Below are positions 11,590 through 25,632 of a stretch of 64,000 bases of DNA, one piece after another. Source of the DNA: Capitella teleta. Lineage: Eukaryota; Annelida; Polychaeta; Capitellidae. The stretch lies in NCBI GenBank assembly GCA_000328365.1, contig KB293691.1, positions 197,149 to 261,148 of the forward strand, read 5' to 3'. Below the pieces are notes generated by a model. It did no database searches. It saw only the letters and a program-made list of their open reading frames with translations, and was not told where the DNA came from. How positions within the stretch are numbered: the first letter of the stretch is position 1; each line of letters opens with the position of its first letter. A program made the position numbers and the translations under genes.

Positions 11590-13880
11590 ATCCAAAAAGA
11601 CGCAGCCGTCGTCAGCTGTTGTGTGACATCGCTACTTGATAACGGCCGCAGATGAGGCAGCGGCAGCTTCGTTTTAAAGCGCGATGACGCTGACGTGATT
11701 GCGCGGCTTCCCGCCCTAATCCCAGGAACGCTTGCTGCAGCTGACATTATCCGTCGGAACCCACGTATGCATAGAAGCCACACTCATAAGCAGAATGCAA
11801 AGAGTCCTCACTGATAAGTCACGCATTCATTCCAATGCAGAAATGCGGTTCATGCACTTGAGAACATCGCGACTCTTTATTTGATTTAGTGCGTGAATGT
11901 ATGGTTACTGAATGGGACACATTTTGTCCTATAGTAAATCGTCCTAATGTGCTCTATTCAAAGTGAATGAATTAATTGTGAAGAAAACAATACTACTTCT
12001 CCCCACTCTTCTTGCTTATACATGTATTAGAAATTTATTACACATATTTCACCAAAAATCACAATACAAACTAATCAAAAAATTTATTTGCCATAATTTC
12101 GAAGAAGGAACAAAACATGATTATGATAAAATCTATTTTAGTCTCCTTCAGGACGAAAAGGTTGAGCTAAAGGGCACATTCACAATGAATCTTGGTCGCT
12201 TACATGTGCATTCGATTTTTTAATGTGGTGATTATATCTAGAAAAAGTGACTACAGTAAATACACGACTATCCAATCAAGTGCATTCAGGTAAGATTTGT
12301 TTTGCCATGCACCCATTCTCTCTTGGGAGAGACACCCTTGATTCCTACTAGTATTGACCACACCTTTTCGCAGTTGCAACTATTGATAGCTGTGTTTGAT
12401 TCTACCTTAATCGAATTGGGTTCCAATTATGCAATATTGTTTTTAGCCAAGCAGCGATGATCCAGACATTTGTAGGAAGATGTGGTGCAAGTAGATAAAA
12501 GGAGGGGGTTTTATGTGCAAAAATATAATGTTGAAGCTTCTTATGAAGCAGTTACCAGAAAGTGTGGTCATTATGAGTAAAAATACACCGGTAGTGACTG
12601 ATGAGTCCATCTCCTGCTTCTGAAGATCATCCTGAGATCAGTTCATTGAGTACACAGGCTGAAGTCTTTTTTTAATCTCTGTATTTTTGCTCTGCCTCGA
12701 TGATTCATTTGGCCGGAGATTCAACCACATCTGTCTCATTAGTCGATTTCAAGACCTTTAATTGTGCCTCGTGTCACTTATTCAAACTCATTCACAGCCC
12801 TCAGTGGAAGCTGGCATCAACATGGATGGAATGAAATTACATAACCCAGGATTTTTTTAATGACATATCATACTTTCTGGAAGCTAAGAAAAACTAAACA
12901 CCTGGCTATAAAACGTGAATCCGGAAGGAGAGATGAAGGGAGGAGAACGAAAGGAAAACATGCAGAATCATATAAATATCTCGACACGGGAAGGAATCGA
13001 AGTCGATGGTGAGAAATAGAAGACCTCACAGGGAAATATGGACACAGAAATAAGTCTCAAGATTGCCACAGGGTGGGAAATTTGTGTTCATGTCGTCTTC
13101 AAAACGGGTGTCAGCAATACGAAAGATCTCATACGTTGAATGCATTTGGATGTGGATATACCGGCGATCACTACAAGTCTGTATTGATCAGTGCAATACA
13201 GCGCTTCGGAGATCTATTTAAGTATGGGATAAGACACAAAAAAAAGATGGTTACACTCAGATTGTTTGAGTTCTAAAACCAAATAACCGAACTCGACGTT
13301 GTCTCGATTGGTTACTAGTATTTGGTGCAAAAATCAAGAGAACTTGTCTGAGTTTAGCTATCGATTTCAGAGTGGTTTACCAGATTATGTCATGGGAAAC
13401 ACCTTCTCCTTAATTGAGACGATGAAAATATAACTTCTATATGACTGTGCCATCCCGAATAGCTTTTTTCAAAACCCTGGGTAAAACCCGAATACATGAT
13501 TCAGATTTCAGATAGCACTAAAAATCCTTCTCAGAGCCCGATATAATGTAGAATGATTATTAGATCTCCAATATCAATGAATAGAAACATGGACATATTT
13601 CCTTCTAGAACGATGTGAATTTCCACCAAAGTCGATTGGAAATCGCTAATAATTATAGCAACCAGATGTTGACTAAATTTAATGACCTTTGACCTTTGAT
13701 CTTTGACCTTTTGTTTCAACGTTGACATATGTTATCGTTGATAGAGACACAGTTTTAGTTGGCAGTTAAACTAACTTAATCACTCTACTCGATCTTCTAT
13801 TAGTAGTTCTTTTGCAGTTCTCGCATTGTTAACTAATCTTTTGATATATTACTCAACCATACCCAGAAATGTTTATGGTA
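11590..13880. other. 5' flank of guanylate cyclase 1; no gene seen
   Basis: Nothing with a recognisable domain is seen on either strand. The GC-richer stretch 11590-11770 directly upstream of the start codon is the likely promoter/5' UTR area, although no TATA box or other site is clear. The short frames at 11963-12223 and 13073-13276 look random. Confidence 0.35.
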
Positions 13881-14646
13881 TATAGAGTGGGCCAAAAGTA
13901 GTCTATCTACTCCATTGTTAACGATTTCAATGCTTGCTATATAAACATTTCATGCTGCTATATACCTATCATTTCTAATCCAATGTTGTCGACATTGATG
14001 CCGATTTATCTCCATATAAAGAGTGCAACTTGCGCGCATATCGCGTAATGTAATGACTTACTCAAGAAATAACAACAATGAAAGGGATAAAACAAATGCG
14101 AAGTGAGATACTCACGAAAATTGACGTTTTTCGCGGAAAAGTACGTTGCTGCGCAGCGAGCGGACAGCTGCAGAAAACGGGCGCGAAATACATTTGACGC
14201 CGGTCGTTTAATTCGTATGCATTGTTAATTATCTTCGTGCATTCAATATTATTCTTCTTAAATTACTATTATAGAATGAACGAACAATTATATTGCTTAT
14301 GAGTGTTGTTGTTGATATTGTAGCACTAATGTGTACCTACTGAAATCAAAACAAAGCTGATTATTTGTACTGCAGCGCCATGATGACATTCCACAATGCT
14401 GGTTCAGGGGCCCACCTGATTGCGTGCACATAAAAGCTCTTCGCGATCACTCACCCCTCGCATTTAAATGTTTCTCCCTCATTCAAAATTAACGTTTTAT
14501 TCGATTTCTCTGCATAAATGGGTGCATAATAACCTAGTCAATCCATATCACGTATTTATTTTTTTGGAATTATTGATGAATTTTAGCCAATTTTAATTTT
14601 TTGCTTTTTTACATGAAGTAGATAAACTACTTTTGGCCCACTTGTA
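13881..14646. mobile_element. Non-autonomous Tc1/mariner-like MITE, family A, full-length
   Basis: The element is bounded by inverted repeats of about 30 bp. The left end reads AGTGGGCCAAAAGTAG and continues TCTATCTAC; the right end is the reverse complement form CTACTTTTGGCCCACTTG. Both ends abut TATA/TA, as expected for TA target duplication. The interior (about 700 bp) has no transposase frame. Two further partial copies lie in this window, at 49975-50275 (right half) and 54962-55200 (left half). Confidence 0.8.
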
Positions 14647-14649
14647 TAA

Positions 14650-17030
14650 TTCAGTAAAACTGTTAATTTAAAAATGTGCATTAAACTTTACAATAACGGT
14701 CAATGGAGTGCATTAATTGCGCCTTAAATTATCACATTTGTTCCACCGATAGAAGCATGAGAACTCTGCGTGCATTGGGTTAATGCAGAACGCATTGAAG
14801 GAGTCCTTGACCACAGAGCATGCCTTGACTCGGTCCCTCACGTCTGAGATCAAAAGAGAACACAGTGATTTCCCACATAGGTGCGGCATTGGATGCTTTC
14901 TGAGATAAATGATATGCTAGTGGGTGTGTACTTCAAGCTAAGATAGTTTCCCACAAGTTGCAACTCACACATACAGATATATATGTTACATATATATAAG
15001 TTGCAACTTGCGGGAAATATATTTCATAGACCTACCCATTTTTTCCTCAAATTGACTTTATGGTGCTAACATTGCCCGCCTAAGAAAGGGGACAGAGTGA
15101 CATTCCAACCTCGATCTGTCACATGCAGGGCCCGAATATCCAATCTGGATTAATTAATGTGTATCACGCACCATTGTGTTGCGAGCATAAGTTGTTTCTG
15201 CGCTGTCATGTTCGTACCTTTATATTCGGTTGCCTATCTTAATTTAACCTGAATTGTTTCCCTTGTAATTAAAAGGAGGAGCCAAAGTGATGCTTAAACG
15301 ACGAATCGCTTTCTACATCACCATAATTATAGTCGGTTCCAAAATAAGGGCCCACAGCTAAACAACGGAAGCTGACCGGTCCTCAGTGTTATGCTTTGAA
15401 GTGCCCGCCGTTGCACACTTCAACAAACCTTCCCATAGTCTGGTTAGATATGATTGCACATAAGCGCACCCTAAGATACGGCATCGCAGCATTACACCTA
15501 AATATGGCAGATCTTGCTCATTAGTGATCTGATTATCCGTGTTCCCACCTGCTACGAGGCCAAACTCAGACTGCTGATTGTCCTTCCTAACAGCGTACGT
15601 GCTGGGGCGCATGTCCGCAGTTGCCTCCATATAACATGCATGCAAATTCCTTCCCTCGGTATCCACGAACTTGAATTCTTGTGGTCTCGTGTCCCCAGCA
15701 TATAAGATGAAATGCATGTCCCAAAACGGTTGCTACGGTAACCATTCTAACTGACGACGCAATCTCAATCTCGTTTTCCTTTCTCTCCATCCTCCTTTTG
15801 CAAAAACAAAGCCGTGACATTTGGAAGGCAACCTTGCATCTTGGTAACCGAGCATTCAATTTCATTTGGTTTCCCTCTGAATCAGTGAATAATGCATGCC
15901 TGGAGAAGTCTTGACAGTGATCAAGTGGTCTGAGTCGTGGATTACCCATGCCCTGAGTCCTGGCCATTCACCCTTAATAATAAAGCATTTTACCAGAACA
16001 ACAATGATCTACACATATTGGGGGCACAAATCGTATTCGCCAATCAGGAGGCAGATACCAAGGTCATAGCGGGTCAAATAATGGTGCACATAATTATAGT
16101 AAGTACTTGTTGGTGAGATGCGCCACGTAGTAGATTTCTTTTGTCTTTTTTTTTTTCTTTTCTTTTTTTCTTTATTAGCAGATGGTGTTTTTCTTGTATG
16201 TACCGTATGGTGCAAAACGATATTAATTTTGGGTTCTATTCTAAGACAAAATTTAGAGACATCTCTTAAATTTAACATGGCTGGATAATGGCAAATCTGA
16301 ATGAATGAATAGACGACCCACATGGCGTTCCCGTGTCAATGATTCGATCGCAAAGCCATAGGCCGTGGTCCATGCATTGTGTTATGAAATATTAGCGCTA
16401 CCATTTCAGCTAAGCGAGTTTTCGTCTATGAAATTGCAACTGATATTATGAACTGTGCACCTGCATTACCAAAAGCCTCATCTCGATTTGGTCAAAATCC
16501 ACAGCAAAGATGACTTCTGGGCGATCTTATACAAGCCTCAGAGCCTCAGAGCTTTTATTTGGAGGACATTTCATCCCTGATACTTTGTGATGGTTCTCAT
16601 ACCACGTGATTGAATGTCACTACACAATGTGTGACACCATAGATAGACCACGGCCATGTCCCTGTGGCTTCGCGCCTCGCCTCTGGCGGTAGTACTGCTT
16701 TCGAGGCAGGAATACAACAGATACGAGTTTATTGAGAAAAGTGGTTAAGAAGACAGTGGAAAAAAGATGACATATTACATGGTACGAACATTAAAATTCT
16801 GACTTTTTCGTTAAAAAGATAAAAACACAATAATTCAACGATATAAACAATTAAATATACATCTAAGTGAAAAGAAGACAATAAATACACTGAATATTGT
16901 GATGAGAAAAAAAAACATTTACAGTTCTAATAATAAAAGCTTGTTCGTTAGATATCAAATATTCAAAAAATGGCCAACTTGGAATATTGCAGAATCATAC
17001 GTTTTGAGATCATGCGATCTCAATGACGAC
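14650..17030. other. Intergenic; unassigned open frames at 15358-15967 (-)
   Basis: The interval holds two overlapping minus-strand frames of 119 and 126 codons (15358-15717, 15587-15967) with no recognisable domain, signal peptide or repeat. Base composition is somewhat less AT-rich there, so a real but unrecognised exon cannot be excluded. A pyrimidine tract lies near 16140-16175. The rest is AT-rich DNA. Confidence 0.3.
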
Positions 17031-17032
17031 AT

Positions 17033-20000
17033 TCACGACGATGGGTCGTCGTCCTTGGAGCCGTCGATTCCGCCCACTGCCGTGTGCTCCCTTTGCTGCC
17101 AAACCTGAGGACACTGCCTGCGTGGCTTCATTCGGCTGCCCCGTCGACATTTAAACGCGCGCCCGAAAGACTTCATCTGAGACAATGTGCCGATGACTCT
17201 GCACAAGAGAGAGAGAGTGTGTGTGGTGAGATTGAAGGTCACGTGATCACTTACCTGACTTCCGAGGGAGAGTGAGCACCCCGAGTTTCAAGAACAGTCT
17301 TCGTCTGTGAGTCTTCCATTTTAGTGCACCACATCTGTTAAGGGAAATAAATGAAAATAAATGAATGAATTGCGTGGGTATACATACATATTTTGATCAA
17401 GGTAGTGTATCTCTTATTCAACGAGCTATATAGTGACCACCCATGATTTTAATATTTATTCATATACTGTAATGTCTCTGGATCAGCAGCCCAGTACGCG
17501 TTTCTTGTAATATCGGTCACATGATTAATTTTGATTATGTCTTGCATGCTCAATGGCACGATGGAAACATATTCAATAAATGACAATAATAAGGAGCTGT
17601 ATTGAGCTGGAAAGAGAAACATGTCTTTGAATGACTGGGGTATACATGTATTTATTTTTGTGCAAGAATAAATGCATAAAATAAATGTAATAAAATATAA
17701 AAAGACAAAGCACTGTGTTTGGACTTCAATATTTCCCAAATGTTTTCGAATTCCAAGGATGTGTGATATGCTAAATTTAATGTTGTTTACCGACATTTTA
17801 TGACGTCATAATGACTTCAAAACCTTGCCTCATATGCTTATAAAAAGATTATGTAAAGAAAATGTTACCTCACTAGACTATTTTTCGAGCTATATGTATA
17901 TCTCTGAGAGCACCCCCTATTGATAGTGGTCAATTCTCAGTATTTTAGGGTCCTTGAGGCGTTCGTGAAACTTTTGAAGTTCTAATATTTTTCTTCTTGC
18001 ATAATAATAAGCACATAATATTAATTAATTGTTAATTTCAACAATAACAAAACAGTAATACATTGTTAGTTGTTTTAGTTAGTTGTTGAGTCCTTTTTAA
18101 TTATCATAACGCCATATCCTGAACTACACTTTACAAGTGGGCGTACAAGAAACGCGTAATACAAACATGTATTTGCATGAATAAGTGATGGTCCACTGAT
18201 CTGTGGTCATTATGGAATCAAACTTTACTTCTATGTTGGCACTATAGGTCACCCAGATCGATCAATTTGGGATACACTACCTTAAATAATAACTATCCAA
18301 ATTTACCTGAGCGAACGAGAGGAAGAACGTTTGGTTAACGTTCGCGGGCAGTCCGGTCAGTAAGTCCTCTTTGCCCTTTCTTTCTGATTCTTCTTCGTAG
18401 AACGCCTGTGAAACCATTAAATCATAACGCACCTTTAAACGTTATGACTCACGTTTAAAGCAATTTGCAGGCCGCTGATATCAGCGAAGTTCTCATCCAG
18501 GGTAACCGTTCCGTTCACGCTCCAGGTCTCATCGCTCTGTGTGCAAAATATGCTGACTTCATCAAAACGCATTTGTCAATTTTGTCTCACGTTAGGGAGT
18601 TTGATTTTAATCGTTTCAAAGTAATTCTTCATGCACGATCTCTTCGCGCTGAACTCCTTAGAGGCATGGTCTGAGAAGACCGGCCCGATGTCCCCGGCCG
18701 CATTAAAGAGGCCTCCTACGAGTAACATAACGCAATCAACACACGCATCGCTTGTCCATTACAGACCTTGATGGTCGAACGAGTGGGTAATTTCGTGGCC
18801 GATGATGGACCCTATCGTTGCATAATTGATGTACCTGCAAGAGCGAGGTAGATAAATTAAATTGCACCAAGGGCAGATCGCGTGAAGATACACACCTCGG
18901 TTTGTTCTCATGGTAAAACGGCGCCTGAAGCAGTCCTGCGGGAAACACTAATCACGAAATCGACTTAAATTCCGTGTGAAATCGCATGATTGAAGTCTCA
19001 CCAACTTGATTCTCGGTCACGAAGTTACTCGCCCCAACGTCCTGTGCGGTCCAAAACCACCTGTTTGAAAGGCAGCATGTGTGTTACATGGTTTGTACAC
19101 CTGGTATTGAATTTGCATCTGCATCAATAATTGTTAATCTCACTCTCTGGCTGATCCAGGGTTGAAGTAATTGGATACCATCTTCTTCACTTCGTGTTGA
19201 GCTCCCATCACGATGATATCGAAATAAGCCATGGATGAATTAACCGAGAACTGAAAGTATACAAAACGTTAGGTACTAATATCGAGCCAATTGGTTTCAT
19301 GGTATACGTACGGTTTCATAGTAATTGTCGACCTCTTCTGTGTTGGTCAACCAATCGGGGTAGCCAATGGACACTTGTAATTTATCCAACTGCAAGAGGT
19401 TTCCAAGTCAGGTTTGAGCAGCATGAGGACGGAATAGCGAACCTTTTCCAGGACAGCGTGTCGGCTGATGTCGTCCAACCAAGCCACGTTCGCCAGGGTG
19501 TCGTTGAACTTGGCCTTCACTCGTCTTGCAATCTCTTCGATCTGAATAGAACGACATGATCGTTCTGCAAAATAGAACCAGAAATTGCAATCCGTCAAAA
19601 GGACGCAATGCTTACATCGTTCTTGTGCTTCTTAGGGAAGTATTCTCGGACGTACATCGCTCCGACAGCGTGGGCCAACCACTCGTTGCTGGACTTCAAG
19701 CAGAACTGCACACGGTTCAACATCCTCTTCGTACCTAGAAGAACAACAGCATGGAACGCTTCCGGTGTCCTCTTCAGCTCCTTACCTTTCACTCTCTTGT
19801 CGAAGTTTCCTTTGGCAAATCTAAACTGCTCTGACATCAAAGGAGCCGCCATGTCATTGAAGAAACGCCACATCAGGAAATAGTTGAGAATCCTTCAGGC
19901 GTCAAAATCAGAAATGAATCCATGAATAATAAATTCGGCTGGCAAACCTTTCGTCGGTGTTCATCAAGAGGGAGGAGAGATTCGCAAAGAATTCTCGATT

Positions 20001-22871
20001 TGGAACAGAGACCCGTGTGTCCTTGGTAATATTTTTGAATGCAGTTTGCATCCAAGGAATCCAGTGAATCTATATATAAGATTATCATTATCATATTGTG
20101 ATCCCAATGGTGAGTTAAATTACAAATATCAGTGTTCACTCACCCTTGGGGAAAGGTGTCTGAGTTCTTCCATGGACATGGCACTGTCATCATCTCCTCC
20201 TTGAAAGAATGAGTCCATCATATTGTCATTAGATACCAGCTGAAATGGACAAAACTGTTGAGGCAATCATGCTGGGTGTTTGCCTATACCGTGGCTAAAT
20301 CTTTCTCGAATTGCAGAGTGGTTGAAATGAACTCTTGCGTGGAGTTTTTGTCTGCGCCATACAGCCTGGCAGTCTTTTCCATGAAATAGACATACGCCTC
20401 GAGGGCAGGGGATGTTTCGTTGCTTAAATATTCTTCCGTTTCGAGAGGGAAACTGGGTGGCGACAACTGTAACGATAAAGAAGCACAATGTACACGACAC
20501 ATTCATTGCCTTCTGCGCATCATATTTATTGATGGTGTGTTGGGTGTAACAATGCGCCATATGAGCGTTCATTGTTGCAGTGCGCTGCCTGTTGCGCCGG
20601 TAAGGAAGGAAGAATCGAGTCATATGGCCTTTGAACCACTAAATCATGCAGAGCCAGAACAAAACATCCAGATCGATTCTGAGCGAAGGAAAGAAGCTGT
20701 TTGCGGGGGGCAAACAAAGGACCTATGTCACCCGTTTCTTTTTCGTCATCATCGATTTCGCTGTCAATGTTCCTGTGTCGATAGTAAACCTCATGCACGT
20801 GTAAATTGAATTTAATGGGATTCTAGGATTCCCTGTTTGGTTGAACTAAGCTGACTAAATTCACCGGCTTACCTTTATTGCATGAGAGCTCACATCGAAG
20901 ACGATTTCGAAGAGAGGTTGAACAAAGTAATCGAACGACAATGTTCGCAACGCTGACTGCAAATTCCAAAGTCCTGATTTCTCACCAATGTTCCAGTCTT
21001 CTGTAACAGTAAAAGTAATCACCTACCTGACTATAATATAGTACATACAACAGCGAAATTAGATTTGCTGTATCTTGTTTCTATGCTACCATTATGCTAG
21101 AGCCATAAAGTTGTCCTTTTCGTTCGGATTGCATATCCCTCCAGCAATGTGAAGCTCATAAAAAATATATACAATGAAACAGGCGCCCGGCAGCAAGACC
21201 CCTCTCCCCTCACTTCCCCGCAGACACAAGGAAAAGCAGCGACAGGAAGCAATAACCTGGTGCCGCTGGGTTATAATATTAGCGAGACGGGGAAGCAGTG
21301 TCATCTCTTGCCATTGTGCGCTTCTCATAAATCGTGGCGGTAAAATGATAGTGTGGCTACACAACAGGTCAACCGAAGAACAGCACTCAACCGGTGCTGC
21401 AACTGATCTCTCTTTGCTGCCCTCAACTTTCGCTGATCATGCCCTCTCAGTTTCCTTATTGCCCCTCCACGTCGCTTACCCAATCGTGGCTGCCATATAT
21501 CAAGAGCAGGCTCCAAGAAAAGCTTTTTGTGTCCCCAACACAAGAGCGTTGTATAGAGAGTGTTCGTGTCGCTTGGGTCCATTGTAAGTCATACATCGAT
21601 TGCGTCGATGTGGAGCGGGTGACCCCTTTTGTCATGTGCCACCTGGTGAAGCTCATATTACACCTGGGCGCATATCGTCCATTCTGTTTAGTAGCCATCA
21701 CCCTCATTGTTACAGCGCTAGAGACTCCATTCGCCAATAGTCATACATATATACAATTAGGAAGTATTGTATACGCAATCAGCATTCATGAGTACCCATA
21801 ATTCGGCTCAGAACAACCATTACCATGAACTCGCGTTACGACCACAATATTCTAAGATGTCAAATTGCCTCCTGCATAATTCATTGGGTGCAATTGGTAG
21901 CTGTACCACTTATGGCACCGTGCGTCGAGCTTGATCGGTTCCCATATGCGTTTGGTGACATGAAAGAGTCACTAACCTGTGATGGCCCAGCCTCCCATCG
22001 CGTCCACCGCCCTCTTGAACGGTTTCACCCCCTGTTCTTCCACCGCATCAACATCCATGCACCGACGGTAGAGCATCCTGGCTTTGTCTTCGGCTGAAGG
22101 CGCCGTATCATTCGTCTCTTGTTCTAGGAGCGACCTCAATCTCGATTTGACCACGGCTTCCATTTCTTTAGTCATGCTCGTGTAATGACGGTGACTGGGG
22201 ACTTTGGCCTGTGAGATCCAGCCACCACATGCATGCTCGTAGAAGTTGTCACACGGTGCAACCGATGAGTTCATGGTTTCCAAGATGTGTACAGAGGCGC
22301 GGAGACAATCGACGCTCACACAGACTTCACGAGGTGGATTCCGAGCCAGTTCAAGCTTATCAGCAACGCTCTTTGCTTTGTCGGCGAGCTCTTGGTTCAT
22401 CTCACGAATTTTGGCATCAACCAGGACGACGACTAGGCCGACGCTAACCGACAGAAAGAAGAACACGGCGATCGCGAAGATGACCTCACGTCCAGTCAGG
22501 TCAACGCTAGGCGGTGACATCGACGGAAATACGATCTTCACCTCCGTTTCCTTGGCGACGGGAGGATGAGGTTTCTTGGGTGCCTGCTGCATGCCTCCTT
22601 TCTCGTCCTCCTGACTCAGTGCCTGGAACTCGATGTCGTTGTGCGATGCCGTTTTTAAGTTCTTCCTCGCTTCTTCCTTTGCCTTCGCTTCTTTCGAGGG
22701 ACCGTCGACCGAAGTGTGCTGGCGCCGGTGCTGCCGAGGCGACGGACGGGTGGACGTCCCGGGCTGAGAGGCGTGATGGTCGTGCTGGGCCCCGTGGCTC
22801 AGCTCAGAGTACGACTCAGATGCGGCTCTCATTTGGCGCAGTGTATGCGCGATAGGTGCCTTGGACATCAT
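17033..22871 (-). CDS. M13 family zinc metallopeptidase (neprilysin/ECE-like)
   Basis: Eighteen exons rebuilt from splice sites join to 886 aa with correct phase throughout (first exon 22871-21977, last 17198-17033). Type II topology: a 128-residue Ser/His/Lys-rich cytoplasmic tail, one TM (about 129-151), then the ectodomain opening with CVSVDCLRAS and PCDNFYEHACGGW. Conserved blocks follow: LNYFLMWRFFND, FPAGLLQAPFY, the zinc motif GHEITHSFDHQG (H693-E694-H697), ENFAD with the third zinc ligand E759 and D763, FFLSFAQMWC, and HSPSEVRVIGTL. The family cleaves small peptides at the cell surface. Two oddities: the substrate-binding NA(F/Y)Y motif reads VGASN (651-655), and the terminal CxxW signature (CPQVW) is followed by about 21 more residues. 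Most introns are 50-110 bp. Neprilysin versus ECE subtype is not resolved. Confidence 0.93.
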
Positions 22872-22879
22872 GGGGCTGC

Positions 22880-24780
22880 TCCTTAGGATGCGAGCATGCG
22901 GTCAGATGAAAATCGATGCTCCTCACACCAGCCAACTCCTCCTTTTCGCCCTCCTCTTAATTCTGTGACCGTCGTCTTCGAGGCAATCGCTCAGGCGCAG
23001 TTGCTGTTTCTGCGTCCACCTCTCGCTCCGTCGCTGCGCCTGCAGTGTGTCAGGCTGACTTCCTCCTCCGCAGTATATATGATGGATGAAGTGCGCCAAT
23101 TCGGCAGCGCTCGATCAGCCGCTTCATTGACAATTTACTACTTCCGCTTTGTATAGTGGGCGATATTCATCGAACACAAGCGAAACATTATCGATATCAA
23201 GTGACATTTGATTCGAATGTACATACATTCATATAACAGACATTCAGGTCATCATATTCATTGGTTTGCGCATGTGCAGCGACCACGGCGCCACTCAGCG
23301 GGTGCCGGGTGTTTGCTGGAGGTTTTTTTATCGCCTAATTTGATCAATAATTCAAATGCATCCGATGCAATATAAAAGTACCCAGGAATACACAAAAAAC
23401 ACTTGCTATACAGATCGGAAGTTCTTTTCTCTTTTTTTTTTTTTTTTAGGTTGGAGCGAGTCGCAATCGATGCGCATGCGCTATGCATGAGAGCGCGTTC
23501 GCTGCGATCAATGTGTGGCGGCATTGGAAGCTGTGTTATCCACTTCCGCCTTAATGAAATGCAGTCGATCTGAAATCCCGCGAGAGATCACAGCCGATTC
23601 AGTCATTTAGCCGCGATCTAAACAAGAGCTTCGCATTTTGGCAAACTCTGCTGACAGCTGCGAAAACAACCGCTGCGGGAACAGCGCTGTCCTGCAAACA
23701 GTGCCGCCATCCCCAGGGCGGCGTCAGGCGTCAGTCAGGGAAGGTCGACGCTCCGGTGGCAGAAACGATGTCGCGCGGCCCTGGCCTTCCCAATAGCATC
23801 ACTTGCATCGTGATGTATTCACACGCTCTCCATGGGCGCCGCCTAAATATGCTGCTCGATGCTCAAGAAGAAATGCGAATATTTTGTCAACGTGTATTCG
23901 GATTTACAAGAACATAACTCAAGAAAATGCTTTATTTATTAACGCTATCAGTTCATCACACATTTATAATTATGACGATGCTCAACGTGCGTCATGAAGT
24001 ATAGCGTAACAGCATAAATGTCTGAAGCCGTGTTTTACTTTATTTTTTTCGTGCATGGAGGAGTCCTACATGCCAATCCTTCTCTGCCCTCTCACCGTGG
24101 GAATAACCTTCACATTTCCAGTGAAACGTTTTTCGTGCTGGTCCGCAGCGACGCGTGATGCGAATGCGTGAATCCGACTGCTGCCTTCGATCTGACCGCT
24201 TAGTCTCTACATTGCATGTGTTTCATGTTCTGCGAGGCTCCTACTCAGAATATTCCGCGATGAATACCTCAACTGCCTGCACGAGATGGATCATTTTCAG
24301 GCTTAATTATGTCTGGATCTGAATTATCAGAGCAAAGTGTTCACGCATGCACACACCCTCACCCTGAATCGCAATCCTAATCTTGGGACAAATGTGTGCA
24401 CTGATCTAATCTCGGGGGATCTCTATAGATTATAACGTTTTGTCGGGGGTTTTGTGTGAACCGCCATTTCTGTGAATTAGACACGGTCGCTCCATCCATC
24501 AATTACCCGCAAGCCTAACGCCAGGGGAAGCGCACCCTCTCCTGCGGTGCGATTCGCACTGACATCGCTTGCGTCATGAGTGCTGGCCGCTGGGTGAATT
24601 GTACGTGCAGGGTATGTATGCTTTCTTGTAGAGAGGCTGTCCTTTCTTATGTACTGCATGTTTGTTTAACGTATCGCATGTGATGCCGCATTTTGTTGAC
24701 ATTTACTCCGCCGCACCCGATATGATGTTTTGATAATTAAGGTCCCTCTGGCTCAAAGAAAATATCAACATAAGATAATA
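22880..24780. other. Intergenic between M13 peptidase and WxxW gene; no gene seen
   Basis: The stretch is moderately GC-rich close to the peptidase start (22880-23110), which is the likely promoter area; a TATATAT stretch lies at about 23073-23079. No domain-bearing frame is visible in the rest. Confidence 0.4.
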
Positions 24781-24785
24781 GGAGG

Positions 24786-24791
24786 TTTATT
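24786..24791 (-). other. Polyadenylation signal of the WxxW gene
   Basis: The plus-strand TTTATT reads AATAAA on the minus strand, about 50 bases beyond the stop codon at 24843. The position suits the 3' UTR of the WxxW gene. Confidence 0.55.
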
Positions 24792-24842
24792 AATTAATCA
24801 ACCCGGAGGTGTTCACAGCTCGGGTTCAATCAGTGCGGCCCC

Positions 24843-25588
24843 TTAAGGAAGGTACTTCAGAGCATACGCCTTCAGGGTGGAGGTCATAGACCTCTTCCGT
24901 CCTCGAAGCATCCTCTTAAGTTGTCTGAAGATGCCTCCACCCTGGAAGTTTTCCTCGACCTGGTCGCAATACTTCTGCTGCTCCTCTGCTGGTGTTGCGC
25001 AGTAGTAGCGCACTCGGGCATCCGGGCAGTGACAGTCTGACGTCATCAGGGCGTGGCACCGCTCTGTGCCGGGGCATTTCGAGGCGTCTTTGCGCTGCAT
25101 GTTGTTCATGCAGTAAAAACCGGTCTGTGGCGAGAACGCGTCCTCCTCCAGATCCATACAAGTCTTGACTGCAATTAAAATAAATTATCCGTTATGTTGA
25201 GGTCAACCAAAAGTCACTTACTAAAGTCCTCGTCTTGATCAGTGCCGAGAATATCGACCTCCATCGCGGTTATGTCGTCAGCAGCACATGGTATAAGACA
25301 ATCCCCGAAGAACATCTCACCATAAATACTTTGAAGCACCCATTCGTAATCTCCAGTGGACCCCTGTCGAGGATCCGGGCTGTCTCTGTTCAGCCATTCG
25401 GTCCAGCCGCCACTCTGCGGATCGCCGTCAACTACATACATCACTCGTTTCGGACCTGGAATCATAATTTTGACCATTGACCTTGATACCATCATAACGG
25501 CTACGACTTGAGACCTACTCCTTTGTCCTGCCTTCTGAATAACGAATAACGTTATCAATATTGCTTTAATAGTGATCAGGATGTAATG

Positions 25589-25632
<44 letters not shown>

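Noticed and set aside
18453-18536. Possibility that the peptidase is an inactive M13 homologue
   Set aside because: The third zinc ligand and its Asp partner (ENFAD) are present together with HEITH and the HSP...R block, so the catalytic centre looks complete.
20420-20809. Plus-strand frames across the M13 peptidase (also 21174-21801 and 22211-22855)
   Set aside because: They are antisense shadows of exons or lie in introns of a gene whose exon phases close perfectly on the other strand.
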